The notes: a model not told the origin generated them from the letters alone. A stretch of 64,000 nucleotides of DNA from Ruegeria sp. HKCCD8929 (GCF_013031405.1 NZ_WPZY01000016.1:32966-96965); one strand, 5' to 3'. Shown: positions 44,743 through 53,601, counted from the first letter of the stretch. A program made the numbers and translations.

Positions 44743-44745
44743 GAC

Positions 44746-45216
44746 CTACCTCTCGATCTCATCCATCACGGCATCGAGCTTTTTTAGCGCATTGAACATT
44801 GCAGCCTGTTCGTTGGGGGAAAGAGCGTTCAGCAGCCGAGCTTGCCGGTCGCGCATTTGCGGGCGGGCGCGATGGAAAACCTCCAAACCCTTTTCAGTGA
44901 AATCGATGTATTGCGCGCGCTGATCCGATTCGCTTGTTTCGCTGGAAATCAGCCCCTGTTCGATCATTGTCTTGACCGCCCGGCTCAGCTGGCCTTTGTC
45001 CAGGTCTGTCTGGCGTACAATTTCGGATGGCGTGATTTTTCCTAGCGTTTCAAGCATCACGAACACCCGCCATTGCATCAGAGAAATATCGGCGGTTTCC
45101 TTAAGAATTTTAGTGGCTTGCGCGTTCATTCTGGCGTGCAGGCGAGATATGCGAAAGGTCACCATCTGCTGTAGATGGGGGCGCATCTCCGCTTCATCTT
45201 TTTCGTCCTTGGCCAT
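44746..45216 (-). CDS. MarR-family transcriptional regulator
   Basis: Winged-helix regulator of 156 residues from the ATG at 45216, preceded by GAGGTAGAG. The open frame to 45294 would run through the operator region and is rejected. The DNA-binding region reads ISLMQWRVFVMLETLG, then ITPSEIVRQTDLDKGQLSRAV (two parts) and DQRAQYIDFTEKG for the wing. It is first in the leftward operon with the sulfatase and MBL-fold genes. Two matching palindromes lie just upstream, so autoregulation and control of the divergent transporter operon are likely. The inducer may be the sulfate ester or its desulfated product. Confidence 0.92.
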   Translation of the reverse strand: MAKDEKDEAEMRPHLQQMVTFRISRLHARMNAQATKILKETADISLMQWRVFVMLETLGKITPSEIVRQTDLDKGQLSRAVKTMIEQGLISSETSESDQRAQYIDFTEKGLEVFHRARPQMRDRQARLLNALSPNEQAAMFNALKKLDAVMDEIER

Positions 45217-45257
45217 TGGCTCTACCTCGTTTTGCCCGTTCAGATTGGCGCCTAAAA

Positions 45258-45291
45258 GTTGATGTGTCAACTTTATTGTTGACGAGTCAAC
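45258..45291. promoter_or_regulatory. Tandem palindromic operators between marR and tctC
   Basis: Two copies of the same inverted repeat: GTTGATGTGTCAAC (45258-45271, one mismatch) and GTTGACGAGTCAAC (45278-45291, perfect GTTGAC-N2-GTCAAC). Their centres are 20 bases apart, close to two helical turns, so two MarR dimers could bind the same DNA face. On the minus strand site 1 contains TTGACA, a consensus -35 for marR, though the -10 at 17-base spacing is poor. Confidence 0.75.
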
Positions 45292-45338
45292 CATTGATGA
45301 AGCAAGCTTTGGAAAAGCGCATGAACTGGGAGGATTTC

Positions 45339-46289
45339 ATGAAACGCATCATCAAAGCAGGGATCGCCGCCATGGGTGTCGCGGTCATGGCGACAACGGC
45401 ACTGGCGGCTGACTGGACGCCACCCGGACCAATCAAACTGATGATCGGCTTCAGGGCAGGGGGCGGCGCTGACACTCAGGCGCGACTGATTGCGGAAGAG
45501 CTGGAAGCGCGCATGGGGTGGAAGTTCATTCCCGAGCAAGTGACCGGCAAGGGCGGTCTGAACCTCGCCAACGCGCTTAAGGATCAGCCGAATGACGGAA
45601 CGGCCATCGGCATGGTTGTCACGGAAACCCTCGGCTACAACATGGCTGCGGCCAACGCAGGCATGACGCCGGAGAACTTCACTGGATTGACCACGACAGC
45701 CGGTTTCCAAATGGGTGTGGTTGCGCGGACCGACAAAGGCTGGAACAGCTTTGAAGACATGATTACGGCCGCGAAAGGCGGCCAGGACATCCGTTTTGGC
45801 GCCATGAGCCCGAAACTTGCCGATTTGGCTTATCTTCTTGGCAAGGCGCAGGGCGTCGACTTTAACATCGTGAACGTCAAAGGCGGCAAGGGCGTGATGA
45901 ACGGGGTCAATGCCGGTGACCTTGATGTTGGCTTCATGGCAGGCATTCAGGCCAAGGGCGTCGAAGCAGGTGATCTGATCAACTTGGCCTCGGCGTTGTC
46001 GGAACCCCTCGTGCAAACCCCCGATGCCCCGACATTTGCGGATCTGGGCGTGGAATACAGCGCTGACGGCTATTTCGTATTCATTGGACCAGCAGGCATG
46101 CCGGACGAAGCCCGTGACGCCCTGTCCAAGGCCATTGTCGAGATTGTCTCGGACGAAAGCACCAAGGCTGGTGGCCTGATCAAGAAAGCATTTGGGGGCG
46201 TGTCGGTTATCTCGGGCGACGACCTGACAAAACTGCTGGCGGACGACTATGCCAATGCGGGGGCACTGATGGACGCAGCTTCCGAATAG
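45339..46289 (+). CDS. tctC: Tripartite tricarboxylate transporter substrate-binding protein (TctC type)
   Basis: Periplasmic receptor of 316 residues from the ATG at 45339, which has a GGGAGGA ribosome site. Earlier in-frame codons run back into marR and are rejected. The signal peptide covers about residues 1-23 (ending TTALAAD). The Bug/TctC family hallmark follows at WTPPGPIKLMIGFRAGGGADTQAR. Ligand-binding segments include QVTGKGGLNLANAL and NVKGGKGVMNGVNAGD. It is first in the rightward operon under the tandem MarR operators. The ligand is presumably a sulfate ester or an organic acid derived from one, rather than citrate. Confidence 0.9.
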   Translation: MKRIIKAGIAAMGVAVMATTALAADWTPPGPIKLMIGFRAGGGADTQARLIAEELEARMGWKFIPEQVTGKGGLNLANALKDQPNDGTAIGMVVTETLGYNMAAANAGMTPENFTGLTTTAGFQMGVVARTDKGWNSFEDMITAAKGGQDIRFGAMSPKLADLAYLLGKAQGVDFNIVNVKGGKGVMNGVNAGDLDVGFMAGIQAKGVEAGDLINLASALSEPLVQTPDAPTFADLGVEYSADGYFVFIGPAGMPDEARDALSKAIVEIVSDESTKAGGLIKKAFGGVSVISGDDLTKLLADDYANAGALMDAASE

Positions 46290-46299
46290 TCACTCCACT

Positions 46300-46340
46300 G
46301 GCCGGGCCGATGTGCATCATGCACAGCCCGGCCTTTTTTT
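46300..46340 (+). terminator. Intrinsic terminator/attenuator between tctC and tctB
   Basis: Perfect 8-bp GC-rich stem GGCCGGGC (46300-46307) and GCCCGGCC (46326-46333), followed directly by seven T residues. It begins 11 bases after the tctC stop. As the permease genes continue on the same strand with no obvious new promoter, it probably acts as a partial terminator giving excess binding protein. Confidence 0.8.
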
Positions 46341-46360
46341 GCATCCAACCGGAGGCAATC

Positions 46361-46927
46361 ATGGTGCGTTCGTCCCGAAGCAATCTGATATTGGGAACCC
46401 TTGTGCTGGCATTTGCAGCCGCCGTGCTGGCGCTGTGGATCCCCTTGGACACCCAAACCGGCCTAATCGAAAAGGTGCGCCGCCAGGTGGTGATCGGTGA
46501 TGCGCTTGCCCCCACGGTCGCCGCTTTGTTTCTGGTCCTTGGTGGCGGATTGCTCGTGTTTATCGAGCGCAAGGCTCCGAACCAGCCCAAACCTTCCATG
46601 GCCGGGTTGACCTTCATCGCTCGTCTGTTGGCCATAGTCTTTGTCAGTCTGCTTGTAATGCGCTTTGCCGGACCGGTGGCGGTTTGGACCACCAACGCCT
46701 TTCAAGGCGGAGACCTTGAGTACCGCCTGTTGCGCGACACGGCGCCGTGGAAGTATCTGGGCTTCTTTCTTGGCGGCACATTGATGATCTCGGGCATGGT
46801 ATCGCTTGCAGAGGGCCGCGTTAGCCGTAAGGCAGTCCTGGCTGCTGTTTTCGCCGTCATCGTCATGATCTTCATCTACGACGTGCCATTCGATGATCTG
46901 CTGCTGCCTCCGAACGGTGACGTGTAA
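46361..46927 (+). CDS. tctB: Tripartite tricarboxylate transporter small permease (TctB type)
   Basis: Small membrane subunit of 188 residues from the ATG at 46361, with a GGAGG site. Earlier in-frame codons lie in the terminator hairpin. Four hydrophobic segments are visible (about residues 11-30, 45-62, 82-104 and 122-175 region). The fit to TctB rests on size, topology and position between tctC and tctA, since the family is poorly conserved. It overlaps the tctA start by 1 base. Confidence 0.85.
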   Translation: MVRSSRSNLILGTLVLAFAAAVLALWIPLDTQTGLIEKVRRQVVIGDALAPTVAALFLVLGGGLLVFIERKAPNQPKPSMAGLTFIARLLAIVFVSLLVMRFAGPVAVWTTNAFQGGDLEYRLLRDTAPWKYLGFFLGGTLMISGMVSLAEGRVSRKAVLAAVFAVIVMIFIYDVPFDDLLLPPNGDV

Positions 46928-48516
46928 TGGGCACGCTTGACTATATCTGGATGGGGATTCAGGCGGTTTTTCAGGGGCCCGAGCTGTTCTCGCTGTTCGG
47001 CCTGCCGATCTCGGTCACGATCGTGATGATCCTTGCCGGATTCCTGACCGGTATTGCGGTCGGCGCCACCCCCGGGCTGGCCGGTCCGATCGCCATGGCG
47101 ATTGCCTTACCGATTTTGATTTCAGTGTTCGGATACACGCCCGACGCATTGTTGCCGGTCATGGGCTTTCTGATCGGTGTCATGAAAGGTGCCACCATTG
47201 GCGGGGCGGTGCCGGCGATCCTGTTCAACACACCTGGTACTCCGGACGCCTTCATGACGACGTTGGATGGTTATCCCATGACGCAGCGCGGCAAGGCCAA
47301 GAAGGCTCTGCGCGTGGCCCATTTTGCGTCGGCATCCGGTGATACGTTCTCGGACATTGTGCTCATTGTGTGCGCGCCGTTTCTGGCGTTGCTGGTTGAG
47401 GCCTATCTGGACCTGCCCGAAAAAACCGCTCTTCTGATCCTGTCCCTCAGCTTTATCGCCGCAGTGATCGGCGGCTCTCCAGCAAAAGGCCTGATTTCGA
47501 CCGGTCTGGGCTTGTTGGCTGCCTATGTCGGAACCGGCGAAGATTTTTATCCCCGTCTTTCGATGGGAAGCCCGTCGCTGAGCCAGGGGTTTCCGATTGC
47601 AACAGCTGTTCTCGGCGTGCTGATCATTGGCGCGGTGCTGAAAGAGCTTGAAGACCTGTGGCGGCGCAAACGCGATAGCGGGGAAATTCCGGCGCACAAA
47701 GATGAAGGCGACCAGCGTCTGCACGGCGCCGATATTCGCCGGTTGTTGCCATATGTCGGTCGCTCCGCCCTGATCGGTACAGCCATCGGCGCATTGCCCG
47801 GCATCGGTTCAACGCTCGCGGCCACACTGGGTTACACAGTGGGCCGCGCGCGTTATGCGAAAAAGAAACGCCCCGGCGCGCCTGAGTTCGGCAAGGGGGC
47901 CTCGGAAGGGATCGCCGCGACCGAGGCTGCCAACTCCTCGGTATCCGGAGCCAATCTGATCCCCGTGCTAAGCCTCGGCATCCCGGGCAACGCCGCCGCG
48001 GTGTTCCTGATCCTTGCAGCCGAAAGCATCGGTGGCTTCAACCCCGGCCCTTCGGTCTTTCGTTTTACCACTGACAGCGTCAACCCCGAGCTGGTCATCG
48101 CGTTTGGCCTGTTCACCGCAATGATGGTCGCCAATGTCCTGAACTGGACGATTGGCGGATTGTTCATGCGCTCCATGGGCGTCATGATCCGAGTCCCCAA
48201 ACATATCCTGCTGCCCAGCGTCCTGTTGCTGACGCTCACGGCAATCTACGTGCAGGAAACCCGCATGGAGGCGATCTGGTTTGCCGTGGGGTTTGGTGTT
48301 CTGGGCTATCTAATGCGCACGGTCGCGATCTCGCCCTTGCCGTTTGTCATTGCCTTCATTCTCGGAGGCAAGCTCGAAGAAAGCGCCCGGCAGGCGTTCG
48401 CCGCCACCGGTGGAGATCCCTGGTTCCTGTTCACAAACCCCGGCGCGGCGCTGCTGATGGCTGTGGCGTTTGCGGTCATCGTGTTCTCAGCTCGCAAAAC
48501 GAAGGAGGTAGCATGA
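46927..48516 (+). CDS. tctA: Tripartite tricarboxylate transporter large permease (TctA type)
   Basis: Large membrane subunit of 529 residues with about twelve hydrophobic segments. Conserved family segments are GATPGLAGPIAMAIALPI near residue 38-56, GAVPAILFNTPGTPDA around 97-112, and a second glycine/proline block GALPGIGSTLAATLGYTVG around 285-303. LSLGIPGNAAAVFLILA follows. It is adjacent to tctB (1-base overlap) and to the second sulfatase gene (ATGA overlap of 4 bases). Confidence 0.95.
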   Translation: MGTLDYIWMGIQAVFQGPELFSLFGLPISVTIVMILAGFLTGIAVGATPGLAGPIAMAIALPILISVFGYTPDALLPVMGFLIGVMKGATIGGAVPAILFNTPGTPDAFMTTLDGYPMTQRGKAKKALRVAHFASASGDTFSDIVLIVCAPFLALLVEAYLDLPEKTALLILSLSFIAAVIGGSPAKGLISTGLGLLAAYVGTGEDFYPRLSMGSPSLSQGFPIATAVLGVLIIGAVLKELEDLWRRKRDSGEIPAHKDEGDQRLHGADIRRLLPYVGRSALIGTAIGALPGIGSTLAATLGYTVGRARYAKKKRPGAPEFGKGASEGIAATEAANSSVSGANLIPVLSLGIPGNAAAVFLILAAESIGGFNPGPSVFRFTTDSVNPELVIAFGLFTAMMVANVLNWTIGGLFMRSMGVMIRVPKHILLPSVLLLTLTAIYVQETRMEAIWFAVGFGVLGYLMRTVAISPLPFVIAFILGGKLEESARQAFAATGGDPWFLFTNPGAALLMAVAFAVIVFSARKTKEVA

Positions 48517-50036
48517 CACGTCCCAACATTCTGTTGATTTCGGCTGACCAACAGCGCGCCGATTGTTTCGGTTTCATGGGACGGAAAGTCAAAACGCCTC
48601 ATCTTGATCAACTTGCGGCGGACGGCACTCATTTCACCGGTTCCATTACGCCCTCGGTCGTGTGCCAACCGGCACGAGCGTCGATCCTGACCGGCCAACT
48701 ATGCCGAACACATGGCGTGCATGACAACGGCATCGATCTGGACCCAAGCATCGGAGAGAAAGGCTGGGCGGGCGCCATGGCGGCTGCCGGATACCAAACC
48801 TCATTTTTCGGCAAGGCGCATTTTTCGACCTATCACACCTACGACCCCACTGGCTCGCCTGAGTGCCTGCAATCCGCGCATCGCTACGGGGAAGACTGGA
48901 ACGGGCCCTATATGGGGTTCGAGCACCTGGAACTCATGCTGGTCGGACACAACTGGTGGGCACCCGAAAAGCCACCGGGCGGGCAACACTATGAGCGTTT
49001 TTATCACGCAGACGGGCGGGGGGATGAACGCACCAAGCTGATGTGGGAAAATGCCGGAGATACCAAGGGCGCTGCGCAGACCTGGCATTCGAAACTGCCC
49101 ACAGCTTATCACAACACCAGCTGGACGTCGGATCGCTTTATCGAATGGGTGAATCACGGGCGGGATCGCGACAAACCGTTTGCGACCTGGGTCAGCTTTC
49201 CCGATCCGCACCATCCGTTCGACTGCCCCGAACCCTGGTCGCGCCTGCACGACCCAGCAGAAGTGGATCTGCCCAAGCACCGCACGCGGAACCACGAAGG
49301 CAAGCCATGGTGGCACAAGGCGGCACTGGAAGGTGAACCTGCCGATCCAAAGTTTGCGGAAGTGCGCAAGGCCTACAGCCGCATCCCACCGCAGACAGAC
49401 GAGCAATTGCGGGAAATTATCGCCAATACATACGGGCAGATCTCCTATATCGACCACGAAGTGGGCCGCATGCTGATCGCGTTGGAGCAGGCCGGATTGG
49501 ATGACAACACCTTGGTCATCTACATCTCGGATCACGGAGATTGGCTCGGCGATCACGGGCTGATCCTGAAAGGCCCGATGCACTATGAAGGCCTGCTGCG
49601 CGTTCCGATGATGATCCGCGGGCCGGGCGTGCCGGCCGGCAAGGTGGTCGATCAACCGGTGTCGACACTCGATCTGGGGCCAACCTTTTTCGATTATGGT
49701 GGTGCCGAGCCGCTGCAATCCCAGCATGGCGAGAGCCTGCGGCCATTGCTGGAAGGTGATGCAACCCGAGAGTTCGCCCGCAACGAATGGGGACTTCTCC
49801 CCGGGCGCGTCGGTGTCGCCCTGGAGCTGCGCACAGTCCGGACCCGCACCCACAAGATGACGCTGGATCTGAACTCGGGCGACGGCGAAATGTACTACCT
49901 CGTTAATGATCCCCACGAGCTGAACAATCTCTTCAGTGACCCTGCCTCGGCCAAAATTCGGGCGAAGCTGGAAAGCTACATAGCCAGCCGCCCCGACGAC
50001 ACTGTCCCTGACCGGGTTCCGGTCGGAACTGCGTAG
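48513..50036 (+). CDS. Type I sulfatase
   Basis: Second sulfatase, of 507 residues. The formylglycine signature is Cys51 in VVCQPARASILTGQLC (C-x-P-x-R). Metal-site residues include Asp12 of SADQQRAD and ISDHGDWLGDHGL (about residues 335-347). There is no signal peptide. It differs from the sulfatase at 43306-44742 in length and in most of the sequence beyond the catalytic motifs, so the two probably act on different esters or at different steps. It is translationally coupled to tctA, linking uptake directly to desulfation. Confidence 0.92.
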   Translation: MTRPNILLISADQQRADCFGFMGRKVKTPHLDQLAADGTHFTGSITPSVVCQPARASILTGQLCRTHGVHDNGIDLDPSIGEKGWAGAMAAAGYQTSFFGKAHFSTYHTYDPTGSPECLQSAHRYGEDWNGPYMGFEHLELMLVGHNWWAPEKPPGGQHYERFYHADGRGDERTKLMWENAGDTKGAAQTWHSKLPTAYHNTSWTSDRFIEWVNHGRDRDKPFATWVSFPDPHHPFDCPEPWSRLHDPAEVDLPKHRTRNHEGKPWWHKAALEGEPADPKFAEVRKAYSRIPPQTDEQLREIIANTYGQISYIDHEVGRMLIALEQAGLDDNTLVIYISDHGDWLGDHGLILKGPMHYEGLLRVPMMIRGPGVPAGKVVDQPVSTLDLGPTFFDYGGAEPLQSQHGESLRPLLEGDATREFARNEWGLLPGRVGVALELRTVRTRTHKMTLDLNSGDGEMYYLVNDPHELNNLFSDPASAKIRAKLESYIASRPDDTVPDRVPVGTA

Positions 50037-50072
50037 TAGCTGCTGCCCCAGAAGGGGCGGGCGGCACTAGCA

Positions 50073-50545
50073 ATGAGTATCTGGTTGTCCATCTGGTCAG
50101 AGCTGCGTGGTCAAAGGCAGTCACCAGTGACCGGAGTGAACCGCCCATCGCTGGGGATTAGTCTGCGCATCCTGTCTGGCATTCTCGGGGCCGGCATGTT
50201 CATCAGTGTTAAAGCAGCGATTGACGAGGTGCCGCTGGGTGAGATCGTTTTCTTTCGCTCTTTCTTCGCCCTCATCCCTTTGATTGTTCTTCTGTGGATC
50301 AGGAGTGAATTCCCAAGTGGACTGGTGACCAAGAGGCCAGGTGCCCATTTCATAAGACCGACCTTCGGAGCTTTGGCACTTTTCACCTCGTTTGCCGCCA
50401 TCGCATGACTAAACGTTGCAGAGGTCATTCTGGTTGCACAACTTTCACCGCTACTGATGGCCGTCGCCGTCTTTCTGCTATCCGAGCGGTTGACCGTTTG
50501 GCGTGTTGGGGGGACTGGTCCTTGGGTTTGCCCGCCATTCGTGCC
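50073..50545 (+). pseudogene. Decayed EamA/DMT-family transporter fragment
   Basis: The N-terminal half of a drug/metabolite transporter is readable: SLGISLRILSGILGAGMFISVK, then GEIVFFRSFFALIPLIVLLW. A TGA at 50406-50408 interrupts it after TSFAAIA. The same frame continues with the family pattern LNVAEVILVAQLSPLLMAVAVF and LLSERLTVWRVGG. At the G run near 50508 a one-base shift is needed to keep the expected GLVLGFA. Similarity then ends, and the second half of the protein is missing. Stop codon, frameshift and truncation together show a dead gene. Confidence 0.8.
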
Positions 50546-50587
50546 GTGCGCACCAAGTGAACGCAAATTCTGGGGAGGACAACTTAC

Positions 50588-50671
50588 GGGCTACAGGGGC
50601 GTCAGAGTGAGTGATGTGCAATGAGCACCAGCAAACCTCGGCGGAGGGGAGCGCAATAGCCCCTGTAGCCC
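50588..50671. repeat. Small element bounded by perfect 13-bp inverted repeats
   Basis: GGGCTACAGGGGC (50588-50600) and its exact reverse complement GCCCCTGTAGCCC (50659-50671) enclose 58 bases. The arms could be terminal repeats of a miniature or deleted mobile element, or the stem of a long-loop structure. No target duplication is visible at the outer flanks. It lies next to the decayed DMT transporter. Confidence 0.5.
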
Positions 50672-50802
50672 TGTGCATAGGGTTCGGACCTAAGCACACG
50701 AGCCAACTAGTGGTGCAACGTGGTAAGAATGCGGCGCGAAGTTTACAAATCTGTCAATCTTATTGTCATCGTTTATGTTTCGTGCCGCGACGGGTTGCTA
50801 GG

Positions 50803-51132
50803 TCAGGCTTTCTCCTCAGCACATGTCCCGTGATCTTCATCTGTCTTGGCCCCGTGGACCGAGAGTTCGTAGGTCATGGTCGGGAAATGAATGACAAAGG
50901 TCCAGACCTCCCTGTCCTTGATGCGCAGGAACGTTACCCCGTCCAGTCCATGCAATACTGTGGCCTCGCCAGCTGTGTCCGGAAAGGTAATCGTGCCTTT
51001 GTCCCCTTCCACAGGCCTGCTGAGGCGAACTTCATCGCCATCTCTGTCCGAGACACATTTGAAATGCTGTTCTCCCGCCAAAGCTTGAGTTGCCGCCAGA
51101 CAGATCGCCGCGGTAAGTGGAAGTGTTTTCAT
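50803..51132 (-). CDS. Small secreted protein of unknown function
   Basis: 109 residues with a clear signal peptide (MKTLPLTAAICLAATQALAG). The mature part has two cysteines (in HFKCVSDRD and HGTCAEEKA) that could form one disulfide. It is probably an all-beta fold of alternating polar and hydrophobic residues. I do not recognise the family. A GGAGAAAAC ribosome site precedes the ATG. It lies about 0.3 kb from the histidine kinase gene on the same strand. Confidence 0.7.
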   Translation of the reverse strand: MKTLPLTAAICLAATQALAGEQHFKCVSDRDGDEVRLSRPVEGDKGTITFPDTAGEATVLHGLDGVTFLRIKDREVWTFVIHFPTMTYELSVHGAKTDEDHGTCAEEKA

Positions 51133-51414
51133 GTTTTCTCCAAGATGTTAGGGGTCACTTGTTTCGTTTCGAATATGCGGCCACTCATTTCTCGATGGAT
51201 TCTGTTTGGCAGAGATGGCGGCTGCGTCTGTTAGAGAAACCGGGATTGGCAGGAATTTAGCAAAAGGCATGGCCGAGATTTTGGCGCGGTTCTCATCCAA
51301 CATTTGAGCTTTTTGAAAGCAAGCTTGGCTTCCGAAAAAGACGTCCTCGCGTCCGAGGAATTCGGGCTTTCATCGGCCAATAGTTTTCTGGCATTGAGAC
51401 GCCGTCTCGACACG

Positions 51415-52779
51415 TCACGGGCCCAACTGTTCGATTTCCACAGTGATTTTTAGTCCGGGCGCATTGTCCGACGCGCTGATCAAAGCTCCGTGCCGTGTCG
51501 CAATTGCATGGACCAGGGCCAAACCCAAGCCGTTGCTGCCTTCGGCTCTGCTGCTATCCAGACGGAAGAACGGATCAAAGATGTTGGGCAGCTGTTCGCT
51601 AGGTACTCCGGGACCATTGTCGCTGACCGACAACACGGCCTTGTCAGCCATTGTGGTCACACCAACCTCAATCCGGGCGCCGCGCGGGCAGTATTTGATC
51701 GCATTGTTGAGCAGGTTCACAAGCATTTGCCGCAGCATCATCGGATCGCCGCGGATCATCACGGCGTTGGAGGCGCCTTTGGCCACCAGATGCTGCCCGT
51801 TCTCTTCTGCAATCGGGCCATATGTCTCAACGATATCGTCCACAATGTCGTTCAGCGCGACCGTAGAGAAGTTGGTCGGTGTGCCGCTGGTTTCGATCCG
51901 GGATATCCGGAGAATTGTATCGAAAACCGAGCTGAGGCGCCCAAGTTCCTGCTCAAGCTCTTGCAGTTGCGGTTGCGGATCTCCCCCTCTCTCAATCTGG
52001 GAGGAAGCTTGCTGCAATGCCATGAATCCATGCGACAGCGGCGTTTTCAGGTCATGTGCAATCGCCACCACGGTCGCTTTTGTGCTGACCATCAACGTAG
52101 AGAGGCGGTCAAGATGCTGATTCATCTGGCGGGAAATGCGATCAATCTGATCGTTCGCAGGTGATACCGGCAACCGGATGTCGGTGTCGCCCTTGGACAC
52201 TTCATCCAGCGTCTTTTCCAGGGTCTGCAGTTTCCGCAGCGTTTGGGTGCTGACAATATACCCCAATCCCAGGATCGCAACGAATACAACTGCGGCTAGA
52301 AGCATCAGGCTTTCGATCAAAATCGCCAGTGTGCGGTGAACTGGCCACAGGCTGCGGGCCACCGCAGTCTGGTATCCCTGGAGTTGGGCAGAATGCACGA
52401 GGTAGTCTTCGCCCCAAGCACTTGAGGCATCGTCTGACCGCACCACTTGTTGCCAACCGTCCGCTTGTGGCGATGCCTCCAATCTGCCCGCAAGATGCCC
52501 CCCGTATTGGTCGAACAGGCCCACCAGATGATTGTCCGACTTGTAAGAGCTGCTCAGATGCTCAATCGCACGTTGAAGCGAGGGTCCGCCCGCGTCCAAC
52601 AGAATTTCATGCAGCAGGTACTCCTCTTCGAGAATTTCCGCCTTCAGGTCTTTAATGAGCGCAGCTTCTACCTCCAGATAGGCAAGAAAACCCGAAACAG
52701 CGAGGATCACCGATGTCACTACCGTCGCATATATGGCGGTTCTGAATGGTGCGCCCGAGAAAATGCTACCGCGGTCCAT
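51415..52779 (-). CDS. Sensor histidine kinase
   Basis: Membrane-bound kinase of about 454 residues from the ATG at 52779. The open frame to 52893 reads inside the response-regulator gene and is rejected. An N-terminal helix (about 13-37), a periplasmic sensor of about 120 residues, a second helix near 150-175 and a HAMP-like linker lead to the dimerisation box VVAIAHDLKTPLSHGF. The ATPase domain has NLLNNAIKYC, VLSVSDNGPGVPSEQLPN and GSNGLGLALVHAIATRHG. It overlaps the response-regulator gene by 14 bases, so the two are a cognate pair. The stimulus is unknown. Confidence 0.93.
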   Translation of the reverse strand: MDRGSIFSGAPFRTAIYATVVTSVILAVSGFLAYLEVEAALIKDLKAEILEEEYLLHEILLDAGGPSLQRAIEHLSSSYKSDNHLVGLFDQYGGHLAGRLEASPQADGWQQVVRSDDASSAWGEDYLVHSAQLQGYQTAVARSLWPVHRTLAILIESLMLLAAVVFVAILGLGYIVSTQTLRKLQTLEKTLDEVSKGDTDIRLPVSPANDQIDRISRQMNQHLDRLSTLMVSTKATVVAIAHDLKTPLSHGFMALQQASSQIERGGDPQPQLQELEQELGRLSSVFDTILRISRIETSGTPTNFSTVALNDIVDDIVETYGPIAEENGQHLVAKGASNAVMIRGDPMMLRQMLVNLLNNAIKYCPRGARIEVGVTTMADKAVLSVSDNGPGVPSEQLPNIFDPFFRLDSSRAEGSNGLGLALVHAIATRHGALISASDNAPGLKITVEIEQLGP

Positions 52780-53443
52780 GCAAGCTGTATCCGATGTTTC
52801 GAATGGTGTGCAGCAGCGGTATATCAAAGGGCCGGTCAATCTTTGCCCGAAGGCGGCTGATATGCGTTTCCACCACGGTTGAGTTGGGGTCAAAGCTGAA
52901 ATCCCAGACCTGCTCGAGCAGCATGGTTTTCGTCACCACACGGTCTGAGTTGCGCATCAGGACTTCCAACAATGAAAACTCGCGCGGCAACAGTTCCACA
53001 ACTTCCCCCTGCCGCTGCGCGGTGCGGGACAGCAGATTCAGCACCAGATCATGCACTCTGAGTTCCGTGATCTCGCCATTATCGGACTGGCGTCGGGTTA
53101 GCGTCTGTATACGGGCGTGAAGCTCCGAAAAATGAAAAGGCTTGACCAGATAATCATCCCCTCCCGCCAACAGGCCCTCGACGCGATCATCGACATCCCC
53201 CAGGGCCGTCAGAAACAGAACCGGTGTTTGGATCTTGGCTGCTCGCATTGCTTTCAGCACCGAAAGCCCGTCCATGCCCGGCATCATCCGGTCAAGGATG
53301 GCTACATCGCACTCGCTGTAAAGGCAGAACTGCAATGCATCGCGGCCGTCCGCCACCACTTCCACGCTGAAGCCATGCTCTCGCAAGCCGTCCCGTATGT
53401 AGTCAGCCGTTTTCTTGTCGTCTTCTGCAATAAGCACTTTCAT
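52766..53443 (-). CDS. OmpR-family response regulator
   Basis: DNA-binding response regulator of 225 residues. The receiver domain has acidic residues Asp8-Asp9 (AEDDKK), phosphoacceptor Asp51 (AILDRMMPG), Thr79 and Lys101 (LVKPFHF). The winged-helix output domain covers about residues 127-222, with VVETHISRLRAKID as recognition region. It resembles the CusR/QseB-like branch. It is transcribed leftward with its kinase and diverges from the CBS-domain gene. Confidence 0.93.
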   Translation of the reverse strand: MKVLIAEDDKKTADYIRDGLREHGFSVEVVADGRDALQFCLYSECDVAILDRMMPGMDGLSVLKAMRAAKIQTPVLFLTALGDVDDRVEGLLAGGDDYLVKPFHFSELHARIQTLTRRQSDNGEITELRVHDLVLNLLSRTAQRQGEVVELLPREFSLLEVLMRNSDRVVTKTMLLEQVWDFSFDPNSTVVETHISRLRAKIDRPFDIPLLHTIRNIGYSLHGPR

Positions 53444-53601
53444 GGAAATTGCTCTAGTTGCCTTTTGAGGGTCCTGGCCCGATTGCAGCAGGTTATAACC
53501 ACCATCGCGCGGTTGTTGGCCTTACAAATTTGTAAATTCCAAGAGAGGTTTCTGCAAATCCGCCGTTCCAAGTTGCCGACGCACAAAATCAGGGGCGCGG
53601 C

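Noticed and set aside
51231..51413. 60-codon minus-strand frame next to the histidine kinase
   Set aside because: No ribosome site, signal peptide or recognisable motif. Too short to support.
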